A model generated the notes under the pieces. The model ran no database searches, was not told the DNA's origin, and saw nothing but the letters and a program-made list of their open reading frames with translations. A stretch of DNA of 45,233 bases, from the IMG/VR virus record IMGVR_UViG_3300029258_002017, positions 1-45,233 of that record. One strand, 5' to 3'. This DNA is from a virus. Both the position numbers and the translations under genes were made by a program. Positions 15,976 through 26,100 of this stretch are shown in pieces. Position 1 is the first letter of the stretch, and each line of letters starts with the position of its first letter.

Positions 15976-16290
15976 ATGAGTTACAAGACCCTGGTAAAAG
16001 CGGGGCTTGCCCAGGCCGATGGCGCCCAGGTGTTCGATCTGACCGGGTGGGAGCAAACGCGCCGCCATCAGCTTCAGATCGTGCCCAGCGCCACGCCAAC
16101 GGCGGGCACGCTGACCGTAGCCGTCCGCACGCCGGGGGCCGATGCGTACTCAGAGATTGGGTCCATTGACATGACGGGATCTGAACTGGTGGTCGATTTC
16201 GACTGTTATGCCGATTCGGTCCAGATTACCCCGGCGAGCTTCGATGCGGCAAAAACCTATGACGCCTACCTGTTTGGGAGCGACCGCTAA
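15976..16290 (+). CDS. Small structural protein, 104 aa
   Basis: Beta-rich protein (HQLQIVPSATPTAGTLTVAV, SELVVDFDCYADSVQI) with a weak purine-rich ribosome site before 15976. It looks like a compact beta sandwich, perhaps a second decoration or fibre-like head protein. No family recognised. The next gene starts within its stop codon (TAATG). Confidence 0.65.
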   Translation: MSYKTLVKAGLAQADGAQVFDLTGWEQTRRHQLQIVPSATPTAGTLTVAVRTPGADAYSEIGSIDMTGSELVVDFDCYADSVQITPASFDAAKTYDAYLFGSDR

Positions 16291-16454
16291 TGTTTGAGCC
16301 GTATCCCACACTCAGAGAGGTCATATTAACCCCCGTGTCCCTTCGCAGGGTCAACTTGACCCTGGAAGACGTGAGCGCCCTTCCCATCCTGGATGAATCT
16401 GGCAACTGGATTCAGGATGAGGAAGGCCGGTCGCTCACCGGAGAGCCGGCATGA
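16290..16454 (+). CDS. Small hypothetical protein, 54 aa
   Basis: Begins MFEPYPTLREV at 16290 by TAATG coupling and ends overlapping the next start by 4 nt. The frame fills the space between two structural genes exactly. It ends in an acidic tail (DESGNWIQDEEGRS). Role unknown, but the tight packing argues that it is real. Confidence 0.65.
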   Translation: MFEPYPTLREVILTPVSLRRVNLTLEDVSALPILDESGNWIQDEEGRSLTGEPA

Positions 16455-16780
16455 GCGCGGAAGATGCGATTTACACCCTGATGGGGACTGCCGCCACCTA
16501 TACGCCGGTTTCCGGCGCAGCGGCATCGGTCACTGTCCTCATCGATGAAGAGGCCGACGCGTCCGCTGAAGATATGCAGCTCGAACATCCGGCAGAGATT
16601 CGCGTTCGGCAATCCGAGGTGGCTGCAAAACCGGCATACCGAAGCACCTTTACCACCTTGGATGGCGCAGGGACCTCCCAGTCATGGGAGGTTATGGCCG
16701 TTAAAGAGGCCCGCGACTTCGGCGACTTCGGCGGAGAGTGGGTCTGTATCTGCGTTCGCAACGTGAGGCCGACGCTATGA
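16451..16780 (+). CDS. Putative head-tail connector/stopper
   Basis: A 109-residue protein starting MSAEDAIYTL. Its beta-rich body (ASVTVLIDEE, AEIRVRQSEV, YRSTFTTLDG, GEWVCICVRNV) and its position between capsid and tail tube match small head-tail joining proteins of the lambda FII type. Coupled by 4-nt overlaps at both ends. Family assignment is by context plus general shape. Confidence 0.6.
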   Translation: MSAEDAIYTLMGTAATYTPVSGAAASVTVLIDEEADASAEDMQLEHPAEIRVRQSEVAAKPAYRSTFTTLDGAGTSQSWEVMAVKEARDFGDFGGEWVCICVRNVRPTL

Positions 16781-17250
16781 GGATCGACACGCTGCTCGAT
16801 ACGCTGGCCGACGCGATCGCGTCCAACGCCACGCTGTCGGCCTGGGCAACTACCACGTATGGAAAGGCCCACAAGGTTTTTATCAACATGGACCAGCATG
16901 CGCCGCCGGAGGCGTCGGATGCGCCGTTTGTGGTGATCTACAAGCAGAGCAAGACCGAAGGCCAGGGCGTCGATCCTCGAAGCCACGGTATTGGGGTTCG
17001 GTGCGCGGTAAACGACAGCACCAAGGCCACTCCGACCCACACCAACCAAACCGAGTACAACGGCGGATCTCGGCTCGAAACCATGCGCCGCTACACTCGA
17101 AACGCTGTTACAGGGGCCAGTATGGGAAATTGCACGGTGGACAGTATTGCCACCGAGTATGGCCCCTTAGAAAACTTCCCCTGGTTTGTGTGCGACATGT
17201 CGATCACCATTTTGGAAGACGCGCTCATCGGCGTCGACCCGTTTGAATAG
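16777..17250 (+). CDS. Putative tail terminator/completion protein
   Basis: A 157-residue protein starting MRIDTLLDTLADAIAS at 16777 (ATGA overlap). It has an N-terminal helix, then strands (KVFINMDQ, DAPFVVIYK) and a C-terminal strand ending in acidic residues. The gene lies just before the tail tube, where lambda-like phages keep the tail terminator (gpU-like). No diagnostic motif, so the name rests on position. Confidence 0.55.
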   Translation: MRIDTLLDTLADAIASNATLSAWATTTYGKAHKVFINMDQHAPPEASDAPFVVIYKQSKTEGQGVDPRSHGIGVRCAVNDSTKATPTHTNQTEYNGGSRLETMRRYTRNAVTGASMGNCTVDSIATEYGPLENFPWFVCDMSITILEDALIGVDPFE

Positions 17251-17259
17251 GAGGTTATT

Positions 17260-18201
17260 ATGACCCAGGCAAAAGGCTCTTCAGTCCAGCTCTTACTGGA
17301 TTACGAAACCACATACGGCGCCGATCCCGCAGTGCCCAACGCGTATATCATGCCGGTCAACAGCATCACCTTGGCGGCGGACCAGTCCAAAAACAGCCCG
17401 GCCACCCTGCGCGGCGATCGAAACCCCACCGTCCCCTGGGACGGTAATCGTAACGTCAACGGATCGATCGTGGTCCCGGTGGACTACACCGCATTCTGGT
17501 ATTGGCTCCAGGCTATGTTTAAAGACCCGACCACCTCCGGCGGACCGGTCTATACCCACAAATTTACCGTACAGGATGACCAGGAATCCCTGGTGTTGGA
17601 CAAGGGGTTTACCGACATCACCAAATACTGGAAATACAACGGCTGCAAAATATCCCGATGGTCCATGAATTTAGGCGGGGATGAGGAGCTGGTCAGCACG
17701 TTCGACATTATCGGTTCCGCCGAAACCCTTGGCACGTCTCCCCTCGACGCTACGCCCAACAGCCTGACCCTGGGCCGTCTCGACAATTTCGAGGCCAGCC
17801 TGAAGGAGGGCGGTTCCAGTATCGCCAATGTCAAGACCCTGTCCTTTGCGGTCGACTTCGGCCTCGATCCCGATTGTTTTGTGATCGGAGGCGCAGGCAT
17901 ACGCGGCGGCCTGCCCGAAGGGGTGCTATCGGTCACCGGCAATCTCACCGCGCTGTTCGAAAATCACACCCTGGCCGACAAGGCCGTCGCCAGCACCGAG
18001 ACCAGCATCGGCATCGAGATCGTGTCAGGCAGCTATGGGCTCAAGATCTACTTTGACGAGCTTCAGTATGCTCGCCCCAAAACCCTGGTGGAAGGCCCCA
18101 AGGGTATTCTGATCAGCCTCGATTGGGCGGCCTATTATGACGATGATGCAGATGCCTCCAGCATTTGGGTGCAGTGTCTGAATGCGGATGCGCACGCTTA
18201 A
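17260..18201 (+). CDS. Major tail tube protein
   Basis: A 313-residue protein that would stack in rings to form the flexible tail. Features seen in phage tube proteins of this size are an N-terminal loop with LLLDYETTYGADP, the GDRNPTVPWDGNRNVNGSI strand segment, a central insert, and a C-terminal ISLDWAAYYDDDADASS. Preceded by AGGAGG. It lies directly upstream of the tail chaperone frameshift pair, the usual order. Confidence 0.82.
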   Translation: MTQAKGSSVQLLLDYETTYGADPAVPNAYIMPVNSITLAADQSKNSPATLRGDRNPTVPWDGNRNVNGSIVVPVDYTAFWYWLQAMFKDPTTSGGPVYTHKFTVQDDQESLVLDKGFTDITKYWKYNGCKISRWSMNLGGDEELVSTFDIIGSAETLGTSPLDATPNSLTLGRLDNFEASLKEGGSSIANVKTLSFAVDFGLDPDCFVIGGAGIRGGLPEGVLSVTGNLTALFENHTLADKAVASTETSIGIEIVSGSYGLKIYFDELQYARPKTLVEGPKGILISLDWAAYYDDDADASSIWVQCLNADAHA

Positions 18202-18202
18202 G

Positions 18203-18284
18203 GGGGAGGGGTTGGAGGTTGGAGGTTGGAGGTCAAGGGCCAGAGGTCGGAGGTCAGAGGTCGGAGGTCAGAAAGCGGAGGATG
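18203..18284 (+). repeat. G-rich tandem repeats with many Shine-Dalgarno-like cores
   Basis: Short units such as GGTTGGA and GGTCAGAGGTCGGA are repeated through the spacer between tail tube and chaperone. GGAGG or GAGG cores occur about ten times. No coding frame supported. Confidence 0.7.
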
Positions 18285-18288
18285 ACTA

Positions 18289-18534
18289 ATGGAATTTGAG
18301 GGGAGATCGTTAAAACGCAAAGAGGTCAAGGCCTTAAAGGCCAAGGGCTACAATATGGGCAATCTGCGTCCGGAGCAGGTAGACGATTTAATGGACGAGA
18401 TTTTCCTTCTGGTCTTCACGCCGGAACAGATTGCCGAACTGGATGAGCGAGATCAAAAAGACTGCATGAAGATTCTAAACCAGATCATCGCCGAGACCAG
18501 CGGCAGCGTTTCACCCGATGACGCAAAAAACTGA
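18289..18534 (+). CDS. Tail assembly chaperone, short form (G-like)
   Basis: An 81-residue protein (MEFEGRSLKRKEVKAL onward), helical and acidic towards the C-terminus, between the tail tube and tape measure. This is the place of lambda gpG. The last codons before the stop are GCA AAA AAC, a canonical slippery site, so a share of ribosomes should shift to make the longer product described at 18289-18938. It coats the tape measure protein during tail assembly. Confidence 0.8.
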   Translation: MEFEGRSLKRKEVKALKAKGYNMGNLRPEQVDDLMDEIFLLVFTPEQIAELDERDQKDCMKILNQIIAETSGSVSPDDAKN

Positions 18535-18938
18535 TTGAGGTCTGGGAGTGGCATCATGACGAGTCCCGAATCGCGTATTGCAAAGCATGCCGCAAAGGTC
18601 GCCCCCCGTCGGACTGCCTCGCCTGCGAGTGGGGCCGACCCCCAGACCTCATCTCCACCAACCAGGATGCCTGGGATGTGTTCAATGTATGCGGATCTCA
18701 GTGGCGAGTCGGCCCAATGGGGGGCCTGATCGGCCTGGATTACTCGGCACTGTTTGCCGTCGCCGACCGAATGGACATCCCCATCACGCGCCGCCTGATC
18801 GCCCAAATACAAATGTTAGAACGACAACAGATCAAACAGGTAAACGCCCATGCTGCCGATACAAATAACCATGACCGGACTGAAATCATTGGAAAAGAGT
18901 CTGGGGGCAAAAATAAAATCGGAGAGAAAGGCCCTTAA
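18289..18938 (+). CDS. Tail assembly chaperone, -1 frameshift product (GT-like)
   Basis: After a -1 slip at 18525-18531, translation continues from CTG at 18531 to the stop at 18936-18938, adding 135 residues to the 81 of the short form (about 216 aa in total). The extension has a four-cysteine cluster (CKACRKG...CLACEWG), then GGLIGLDYSALFAVADRMDIPIT, which resembles the small phage T-domain family encoded at this position in other siphoviruses. The extension has no good start codon or ribosome site of its own upstream of these motifs, which supports frameshifting. It recruits tail tube subunits. Confidence 0.78.
18525..18531 (+). promoter_or_regulatory. Slippery heptamer for -1 frameshift
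   Basis: A AAA AAC in the correct phase (zero frame GCA AAA AAC) directly before the TGA stop at 18532-18534. Confidence 0.82.
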
Positions 18939-19431
18939 CAATGCCATTAAAGTTGAAGGATTCAGGCTGAGAAAAGTCCTTATCGATGAAATAAAACAAG
19001 GAGCCCCAGGCGGAAAAGCATTTGCTCCAAGGACCTATATCAGCAAGGCGTACACTCGAAAGCCTCGGCAAAAGCCACTCGTTAGGCTTACCCTTGGAGC
19101 GCGATATTACATCCCCACAAAAGACCCGATTGTGATGCATATCGGTTGGGTAGGGCCAGGAGTGAGCAAAAGCTGGAAACGACTTGCCGAAATGCATCAG
19201 GAAGGGTTTACGTCTCCGGTACGTGAAGCCAGGCGCAGGTATTTGGTTAAAATCATGACCGAACGAGGCAAGCGATCTATTTATCGCCGTTTTATACCGA
19301 AAGAATCTACCACCATATTTAAAACTCCGGCCAGGCCTATCATTACGCCGTTCTGGCAACGTCATCAACACCAAGCATACCGCAATATCCGCAACAACTA
19401 CCGCCGCAAGCTGGCAGGGGAGCGTATCTGA
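18850..19431 (+). CDS. Putative phage morphogenesis protein
   Basis: A 193-residue basic protein starting MLPIQITMTG, overlapping the end of the GT-like frame. It has an N-terminal helix with KALNNAIKVEGFRLRKVL and a C-terminal TPARPIITPFWQRHQ. The PARP-I-P motif plus the helix-rich N-terminus recalls the HK97 gp10 and phage virion-morphogenesis families that act at the head-tail joint. Its placement between chaperone and tape measure is unusual for those families. Codon use is more A/T-rich than in the tail tube gene, as in the following tape measure gene. Confidence 0.55.
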   Translation: MLPIQITMTGLKSLEKSLGAKIKSERKALNNAIKVEGFRLRKVLIDEIKQGAPGGKAFAPRTYISKAYTRKPRQKPLVRLTLGARYYIPTKDPIVMHIGWVGPGVSKSWKRLAEMHQEGFTSPVREARRRYLVKIMTERGKRSIYRRFIPKESTTIFKTPARPIITPFWQRHQHQAYRNIRNNYRRKLAGERI

Positions 19432-21713
19432 TGGCAGCGGATGCAAAGTTAGAGGTCGTTCTTTCCGCCAAAGACATGGCGACCAAAACCATTCAGGGCG
19501 CCGCTCATGCCATCAAAACGTCTCTAACGTCTTTGACCCAAAATATTCTGAGCGTTCAAGGCGCTTTGGTTGGTCTTGTCGGCGGTTACGGACTGAAAAG
19601 TTTAGCCGACAGCATGTGGAACGTCGGAGTGTCGAGCGACCGCATTGCACGCAGTCTGGCTGCGGCCACCGGGTCTATACAGGAGGCAACTGCTGCGCAG
19701 GTATTTTTAAAAGAAGAATCTGAGCGGCTGGGTTTGGTATTTGAGGACCAGGTAAACAGTTACAAAAACCTGGCCGCCGCTGCGAGAGGCACTGCACTGG
19801 AAGGGCAGGCCACAAAAGACATTTATATCGCAGTCGCTGAAGCGGCTACAGCCCTTCAGATGTCCACATACGAAGCTGAAGGCGCCCTGACTGCTATTGG
19901 CCAAATGCTGAGCAAGGGGAAGGTTCAGGCGGAAGAACTCCGAGGGCAATTAGGAGAACGGTTGCCGGGCGCTTTTCAAATTGCAGCCAAAGCGATGGGT
20001 GTTACCACGGCCCAGTTGTCCAAAATGCTCGAAGAGGGGAAAGTCCTCGCAGACGATTTTCTTCCCAGATTTGCCCAGACGTTGCGCAGTCAGTTTGCAG
20101 GGCAGGTGGCCAATGCCGCTGATTCTGCACAGGCGTCTGTCAATCGGTTAAAAAATACATGGTACGATTTGCAAAAAACAGTCATGGAGTCAGGCGTACT
20201 CGATGAAGTTAAAAACACCCTTGTGAATATCAATACGCAGTTGTCCAATTGGATTACTCAGAACCGAGCTTTAATTCAACAGCGAGTCCCGGAATTTATC
20301 CAGCAAATCACAGACGGACTGCAACGCATTTGGACAATAATATCGTATGACCCCGCTATCGTTGAATATGGATTGATCGGCTTGGCTGTCGGTGGCAAAA
20401 AGGGGGCTGTTTTGATCGGCGGCATGGCCCACATGGCGGAAGTCGTTAGAACACAAGCCGCTGCATTTGCGCTTGTTGCATCAGGCCAGCTCAAAATATC
20501 GCAGGTCGCCACTGCCAATTTCAAGGAATTACAGGCCTTAGTCAATCAATTCGATGCTGGTCCGATCCGACATCAACTCGAACAAACCGTGGTGGACCTG
20601 GAAGACAAAGTTCAACAGTTGCGGGAGCGCATGTATGGAGGGCAGTTATCCAGCGTTCTCCCGGCCCCTGATTATCTCCGCAAGGAACTGGCAAACTATG
20701 AGCGTGCGCTCGAAGAAGCTAAAGCCAAACTTCAAGATTACGATATATCGGGAGCCTTACAGTCGGCAATGGAGGCAGAGTCCAACGCTATTTCCAACGC
20801 TTTAAAAAAGGTCGCTTCGTCTGTAAAACCCTTTACATTGCCGCCGATTACAGTCACAGCGTCTCAAGATCTCAGGGAGTATAACGCTTTTTTAAGGGAG
20901 GTTGATCGTCTTCAAATAGAGGCTGCCAATTCTCTAAAGGTGCTCGAAACGCAATCCACCAGCACATGGCAAAGCATGAATGAATGGATACAGAAAAATA
21001 ATAATGCTGAGCGAGAAGCGATTGCCCTGGCGAAACAATGGAGTGAGGAGGCTATTCGAAGTATTTCTCCCGATATGCCTAATATGGCCGAACGGCTCGA
21101 AGAAGCCCTTGGCGACCCCGACGCGTATTTCGGCAAAATCACAGACAGCGCCGAAAGTATGGCCGAATCCGTCAAAAACGCCGTCACCGGTTGGGCCTCC
21201 GGGTTTTCAAAGACCCTTTCCGATCTGGTTTGGGGCGCCGAAACCTCATTTTCCGACATCGCCGAATCCTTTGGCCGCATGCTGACCCAAATGGTTATGC
21301 AGCAAATGGTAGTGCAGCCCTTGCTAAACGCATTCACCGGATGGATGGGCGCCGCTTTCCCCAGCGCCCAGGGGAACGTATTTGTGGCCGGCGCGCCCCA
21401 GCCCTACGCCAAAGGCGGGATTATCGATCGACCGACACTCTTCCCCATGGCCTCGGGCGGGATGGGGCTGGCGGGCGAGGCCGGGGACGAGGCGATTTTT
21501 CCTATTACCCGGCTGCCGGGTGGCGATCTGGGGATCAAGGGCTCGGGCGCTGCCCCGCCCAACGTCACCGTGGTAGTCACCAACAACACCGGTCAGGCCG
21601 CCCAGGCCCGCCAGGACGCACCCAAATGGAATGGACAGGAGTGGGTTATCGGCGTGTGGCTGGATGCCTATGAGCGCAACGTGGGCGGGCTTCGCAACAT
21701 GATGGGGAGGTAA
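19431..21713 (+). CDS. Tape measure protein
   Basis: A 760-residue protein that sets tail length. The N-terminal 270 residues match the tape-measure N-terminal domain (SDRIARSLAAATGSIQEATA; GKVQAEELRGQLGERLPGAF; VLADDFLPRFAQTL). The middle has hydrophobic stretches and coiled-coil helices. The C-terminus is lambda-H-like, with GGIIDRPTLFPMASGGMGLA and GEAGDEAIFPITRL. By the usual 0.15 nm per residue rule the tail would be about 110 nm long. The first two-thirds are richer in A/T than the last third, with a visible change near 21050, suggesting a recombined gene. Confidence 0.94.
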   Translation: MAADAKLEVVLSAKDMATKTIQGAAHAIKTSLTSLTQNILSVQGALVGLVGGYGLKSLADSMWNVGVSSDRIARSLAAATGSIQEATAAQVFLKEESERLGLVFEDQVNSYKNLAAAARGTALEGQATKDIYIAVAEAATALQMSTYEAEGALTAIGQMLSKGKVQAEELRGQLGERLPGAFQIAAKAMGVTTAQLSKMLEEGKVLADDFLPRFAQTLRSQFAGQVANAADSAQASVNRLKNTWYDLQKTVMESGVLDEVKNTLVNINTQLSNWITQNRALIQQRVPEFIQQITDGLQRIWTIISYDPAIVEYGLIGLAVGGKKGAVLIGGMAHMAEVVRTQAAAFALVASGQLKISQVATANFKELQALVNQFDAGPIRHQLEQTVVDLEDKVQQLRERMYGGQLSSVLPAPDYLRKELANYERALEEAKAKLQDYDISGALQSAMEAESNAISNALKKVASSVKPFTLPPITVTASQDLREYNAFLREVDRLQIEAANSLKVLETQSTSTWQSMNEWIQKNNNAEREAIALAKQWSEEAIRSISPDMPNMAERLEEALGDPDAYFGKITDSAESMAESVKNAVTGWASGFSKTLSDLVWGAETSFSDIAESFGRMLTQMVMQQMVVQPLLNAFTGWMGAAFPSAQGNVFVAGAPQPYAKGGIIDRPTLFPMASGGMGLAGEAGDEAIFPITRLPGGDLGIKGSGAAPPNVTVVVTNNTGQAAQARQDAPKWNGQEWVIGVWLDAYERNVGGLRNMMGR

Positions 21714-21717
21714 CGAT

Positions 21718-22074
21718 ATGGCCAATTGGCCCAGCATCGCACAGTGCAGCAGCGACCTGTTTGAGCAATACCCGCAGCGGGGCCAGGTCCGCACGGAGTT
21801 TGAAAACGGCGCGGTTCAAAGCCGGGCACGGGCCACCAGCACCCGGTGGGTCTTTGTCCTGGGATGGCGGGCGCTCAGCCAGACGGACTACGCTACCCTG
21901 TGCACGTTTTTCGACACCAACCTGGGGACCACGTTTTCATGGACCCACCCGATTACGTCCACGGTCTACACCTGCCGGTTTTCCGAGGACCGCCTGCCAC
22001 CGGCCATGTTCAGCGGGTTTGTCTCCGGCGTGACGGCCTGGCGCATGTCGGGGCTCCAGATCGAACAGGCATAA
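21718..22074 (+). CDS. Minor tail protein, gpM-like
   Basis: A 118-residue protein preceded by GGGGAGG. WVFVLGWRALSQTDYATL, the TTFSWTHP segment and the position right after the tape measure fit the lambda minor tail protein M family of the tail-tip hub. One base lies between its stop and the next start. Confidence 0.8.
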   Translation: MANWPSIAQCSSDLFEQYPQRGQVRTEFENGAVQSRARATSTRWVFVLGWRALSQTDYATLCTFFDTNLGTTFSWTHPITSTVYTCRFSEDRLPPAMFSGFVSGVTAWRMSGLQIEQA

Positions 22075-22075
22075 T

Positions 22076-22693
22076 ATGCACACGCTCTCCACCGCCGCGA
22101 TTGCCGAGAAAAACGCCCTGGTCAACACCGGGGCCTGGCTCATCTTGATGGAGATCACCTTCGACGGCCCCACCACGGTGCGCGTGTGCTCAAATACGGC
22201 GAATATCGTCTGGCCCACGGGGGGAGACACGTACACGGCATTTCCCTTCGAGCTGGAAGAGGTGGGGGACAGCGCCAAGGGCGAGCGGCCCAAGGTGACC
22301 GTCCGGCTCGGCAACGCCTCCCGCGTGATGGAGCAGTATATGGAGGCAGGCAACGGCGGCATCGATGCGGAGGTAACCCTGCGGGTGGTGCATTCGGCCC
22401 ACCTCAATCTGACCGATCCCGAGATCGAGCTGACCTACCGGGTCATCGACGCCCGGGCCGACAGCAAATGGGCGCATTTTACCCTGGGCAGCGTCGGGCC
22501 GTTTGACCGGCGGTGGCCTCGCAACCGGGTCTTTAAAAACTTTTGCCGCTACAAGGTTTTCAAGGGGACCCGCTGCGGCTATGCGGGGGCCGAGACCGTC
22601 TGCGACCGAACCCTCACCCGCTGCCGCGAGCTGGGCAATTCCGACCGGTTTGGGGGCGCTCCGGGCGCGGGCCGACGGGGGCTGTATGCGTAA
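22076..22693 (+). CDS. Minor tail protein, gpL-like
   Basis: A 205-residue tail-tip protein. The N-terminal part is beta-rich (AWLILMEITFDGPTTVRVC). The C-terminus has conserved cysteines (FCRYKVFKGTRCGY, VCDRTLTRCRELGN) that in lambda gpL-type proteins bind an iron-sulfur cluster. Gene order M-L-K-J is kept. It overlaps the next gene by 8 nt. Confidence 0.85.
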   Translation: MHTLSTAAIAEKNALVNTGAWLILMEITFDGPTTVRVCSNTANIVWPTGGDTYTAFPFELEEVGDSAKGERPKVTVRLGNASRVMEQYMEAGNGGIDAEVTLRVVHSAHLNLTDPEIELTYRVIDARADSKWAHFTLGSVGPFDRRWPRNRVFKNFCRYKVFKGTRCGYAGAETVCDRTLTRCRELGNSDRFGGAPGAGRRGLYA

Positions 22694-23105
22694 CCGGGAC
22701 GTGATGCAGCGGCTGCGGCCATTCATCGGGATCCCGTTTGTCAACGGCGGGCGCTCTATCGCCAGGGGCGCCGACTGCTGGGGCCTGGCCATGCTGGCCT
22801 ACCGGGGCCTGTGGGGCATCGAGCTGCCGGATTACCGCGTGTCGTGCTTTGCCACCGCAGACATCAACGACACGGTGGATTCCCAGCGGGCGCAGTGGCG
22901 CCGCACGGCCCAGCCAGAGGTCCCCTGCCTGGTGGTCATGCGGATCGATCCCAATATCCCGGAGGCCTGCAACCACCTGGGCGTCTATGTGGGCAACGGA
23001 TTCATGCTCCATACGCTCGCAAAACAGCACAGCGTGCTGGAGCGGATCGCACACCCGTATTTCACGCGCAAAATCGAAGGGTTTTATGCCTATCATCCCG
23101 GATAA
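22686..23105 (+). CDS. NlpC/P60 tail peptidase, gpK-like
   Basis: A 139-residue NlpC/P60-type cysteine peptidase of the tail tip, thought to open peptidoglycan during DNA entry. Candidate catalytic residues are Cys31 (GADCWGLAML) and His97 (CNHLGVYVG), with His109 close behind. It lacks the N-terminal metalloprotease (Mov34-type) domain of lambda gpK, so it is a minimal version. The start at 22686 overlaps the gpL-like gene by 8 nt, and the end overlaps the J-like start. Confidence 0.85.
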   Translation: MRNRDVMQRLRPFIGIPFVNGGRSIARGADCWGLAMLAYRGLWGIELPDYRVSCFATADINDTVDSQRAQWRRTAQPEVPCLVVMRIDPNIPEACNHLGVYVGNGFMLHTLAKQHSVLERIAHPYFTRKIEGFYAYHPG

Positions 23106-26100
23106 CAAGGTCCTGATCACAGCGGTCACAAACCCCTGGCAGCCCACCACCAGCCAGGTCTCGCAATGGGTGGACCACGTGCCCGGACGCGCCATCCCGG
23201 AGTATGCCCGCCAGATATTCCCCCAGGCCCCGGCTGATATGGAGATCGCCGTCAGCCTCAACCGGGTTCCCCTTGTACCCGATCAGATCGCCTCGGTCGC
23301 CATTACGCCGGGCGACAACATCGTCTTTTGCCTGGTCCCCCACGGCGGGGACCAGGGGGGTAAAAACATCCTGGGCATTGTGGCCATGCTCGCCGTCATG
23401 GTGGCCGCGGTCGCAGCCCAGCAGTGGTGGACCGCGCCGCTCATCGCCGGGGGCGTGAGCGGGTCTGCCATGGGCGGGGCCATGCTTGCGGGGGGCATCA
23501 TGATGGCCGGGGGCGTCCTGGTCAATACGCTGCTCAAGCCCCAGCAGGCCGACGTGCCGGATCTGTCAGCCGGCAGCCCAACGTATTCGTGGGACACCCG
23601 CCAGAACCTGGAAAACGAGGGCATCCCCTGGCCCGTGGTGTATGGCCGCTGCCGCGTGCAGCCGCCCCTGATCTGCAAATACACGGAGCTGTGTGAAAAC
23701 AAGCAATATCTCAACATGCTCTATGCCGTGGCCGACCATGCCGTGGACGGCATTACGGACATCATTATCAACGACACGGCCATCGAGGATTTTGATAATG
23801 TTTACCATGAGATCCGGGTTGGCGGATCTGACAACGACGTCCCCTTAGAAAATTTTGGCGACACCATTACGGATCACAACGTAGAATCCGGCCAGTTGGA
23901 CCCCGATTCCGCTGCCCCCTCCGTACCCGTCGAGGTAGACATCGACCCGGACGAAACCCTCATTGTGGGGTCGTGGTCATCTACCATTACCACCGTTAAA
24001 GACGATATTGTCCGCCTCCTGATCGATCTCGAAATTGACGAGGAATTTTTTGAGGAGCTGGGGGATCCTGGCTCGTTTGTGGGCACCATCCCCGGCTCAG
24101 CGGATTTTGTCGTCAAAATGCGCTATCGATCTTCACCGGCTGGGGCCTGGAGCTCGGAGCTCTCATTCCCCGGCACGCGCAAGATATTTTATACCGGCAC
24201 GGCAGGGACCGAATGGCTGGTCAATGAAGACACGCGGTTCATCAACTGCGAGATCGACGGCCTCGCTGCGGATCAGTATGACGTCGAGGTCAAGCTGTAC
24301 TCCAGCACGGCGGAATCCGGCCACGGCATTTTGCTCACGGGATACCGGGCCTTTTCGGACGGGGCCGCCGGTCAAAGCGTCGTTGAAAACGTGCCCGGAT
24401 CGGCCTTTGACGAGATTCGGGTCTTTGCCGTGCTGCCAGGGCTGGGCCGCCATACCGGGTCGGGCATCGAATCGATTACCGTCAAGGTGCTGGCCGGCGT
24501 TAAAATCTCCGGGGGATCCTGGGTCAACCAGGTCCATGAGTTTACCGGGGCCCAGGCCGATCCTATCCGATACCAGTGGACGTTTAAAAACCTGACCCAC
24601 GGGTCCTATCAGGTCAAGCTGGCCTATGCCGAGCAGCCCCCGGGGGTGGGGGACAACCTCTATATGAACGCTGTCACGTTCAGTTACTATCAGACCGTGA
24701 TCTATGACGATTTTACCTATCCGGGCGCATCGCTGCTGGCCGTCAGGGCCCTGTCCACCGACCAGCTCAACGGGATGATCCCCCGCATCTCCTGCCTGGT
24801 CCAGCGCGACAACGTCAGCGTCTACACCGGGGCCGCCTGGGTGGACAAGCCGTCCAATAACCCGGCCTGGGCCGCGTTCGACATGGTCACCAACGACGAC
24901 TACGGCTATGGGGTGGATGGCGACAAGATGCTTTACTCCGAGTTTGACGACTGGGCCGACTGGTGCGACGACGCCTCCGATGAACGCGACAAGGCCCAGG
25001 CCGGGACCGCCACCAGCGTGGGGCTCACCTTTCTGACCGACACGGCCCAGGCCTGGAACATCAACGCCTATGCGGGCTATATCCTGATCGATTCAGCCGA
25101 CGTCTGGTTCGAGATCGCCTCCAACACCGCCACCACCCTGACCGTATCCGGGACCCCGGCAGCGGGGGCGTATGGCATCTATTCCGCGGCGGATTTTGGC
25201 ACGGCCACGGCTGGCAGCGGGTCAGGCGAGATCGAGGATACCTCCAAGGACTGGACGGTAAATCAGTGGAAGGGGTACGTCGCGGTGGACTATGACGCGG
25301 GCGCATCCTATACCATCGAGAGCAACACCGACGACACCCTGACGCTCCAGGGTGGGGCCGGCGGGGTCAACGGCAACCGCTATTACATCCGCAAGCACGA
25401 TTTTAAATGCAATATCTATTTTGATTTGACCCGCCGCTTCGACGTGGCCCTGGGCCTGATCGAGACCCTGGGCTGGGGCCGCGTGGTCCAGAAGGGCACC
25501 AGCTACGGCTGCCTGGTGGACCGGCCCGGGACGCCCGTGCAGCTCTTCGGCATTGGCAACATCGTCAAGGATACCTTCGAAATCGACTATCTTCGCCAGG
25601 AAAACCGCTGCAACCAGATCGAGTGCACCTTCTATGACGAGCAGGACGACTATGTGCGCAAGACCGTCCTGGTCCACCGCCAGGACTACGCCGAATCGGA
25701 CGACACCATCTATGAGACCACCCAGCTCGACCTCATCGGATGCACCCGGCGAGATCTGGCCATCTATCACGCCCAGTATATGCTGGCCTGCAACCAATTG
25801 CTCAAAAAGGTGGTCAGCTTCCAGGTGGAGGTCGACGCCCTCGCCGCCCAGGCCGGGGACCTCATCTATGTGTCGCACGACGTGCCCCAGTGGGGGTATT
25901 CGGGGCGGGTGGTCTCGTCCACCAACAACACCGTCACCATTGACCGCAGCGTCACCATGCAGCCGGGGACCACCTACCAGATCATGATCCGCCACCAGAC
26001 CGACGTGGACGCCGACGGCTACGACGACATGGAAACCGGGACCATCGCCGCGGTCGGGGTCGAGACCACCACGGACGAGGTAACCCTGGCCGCCGGGACC

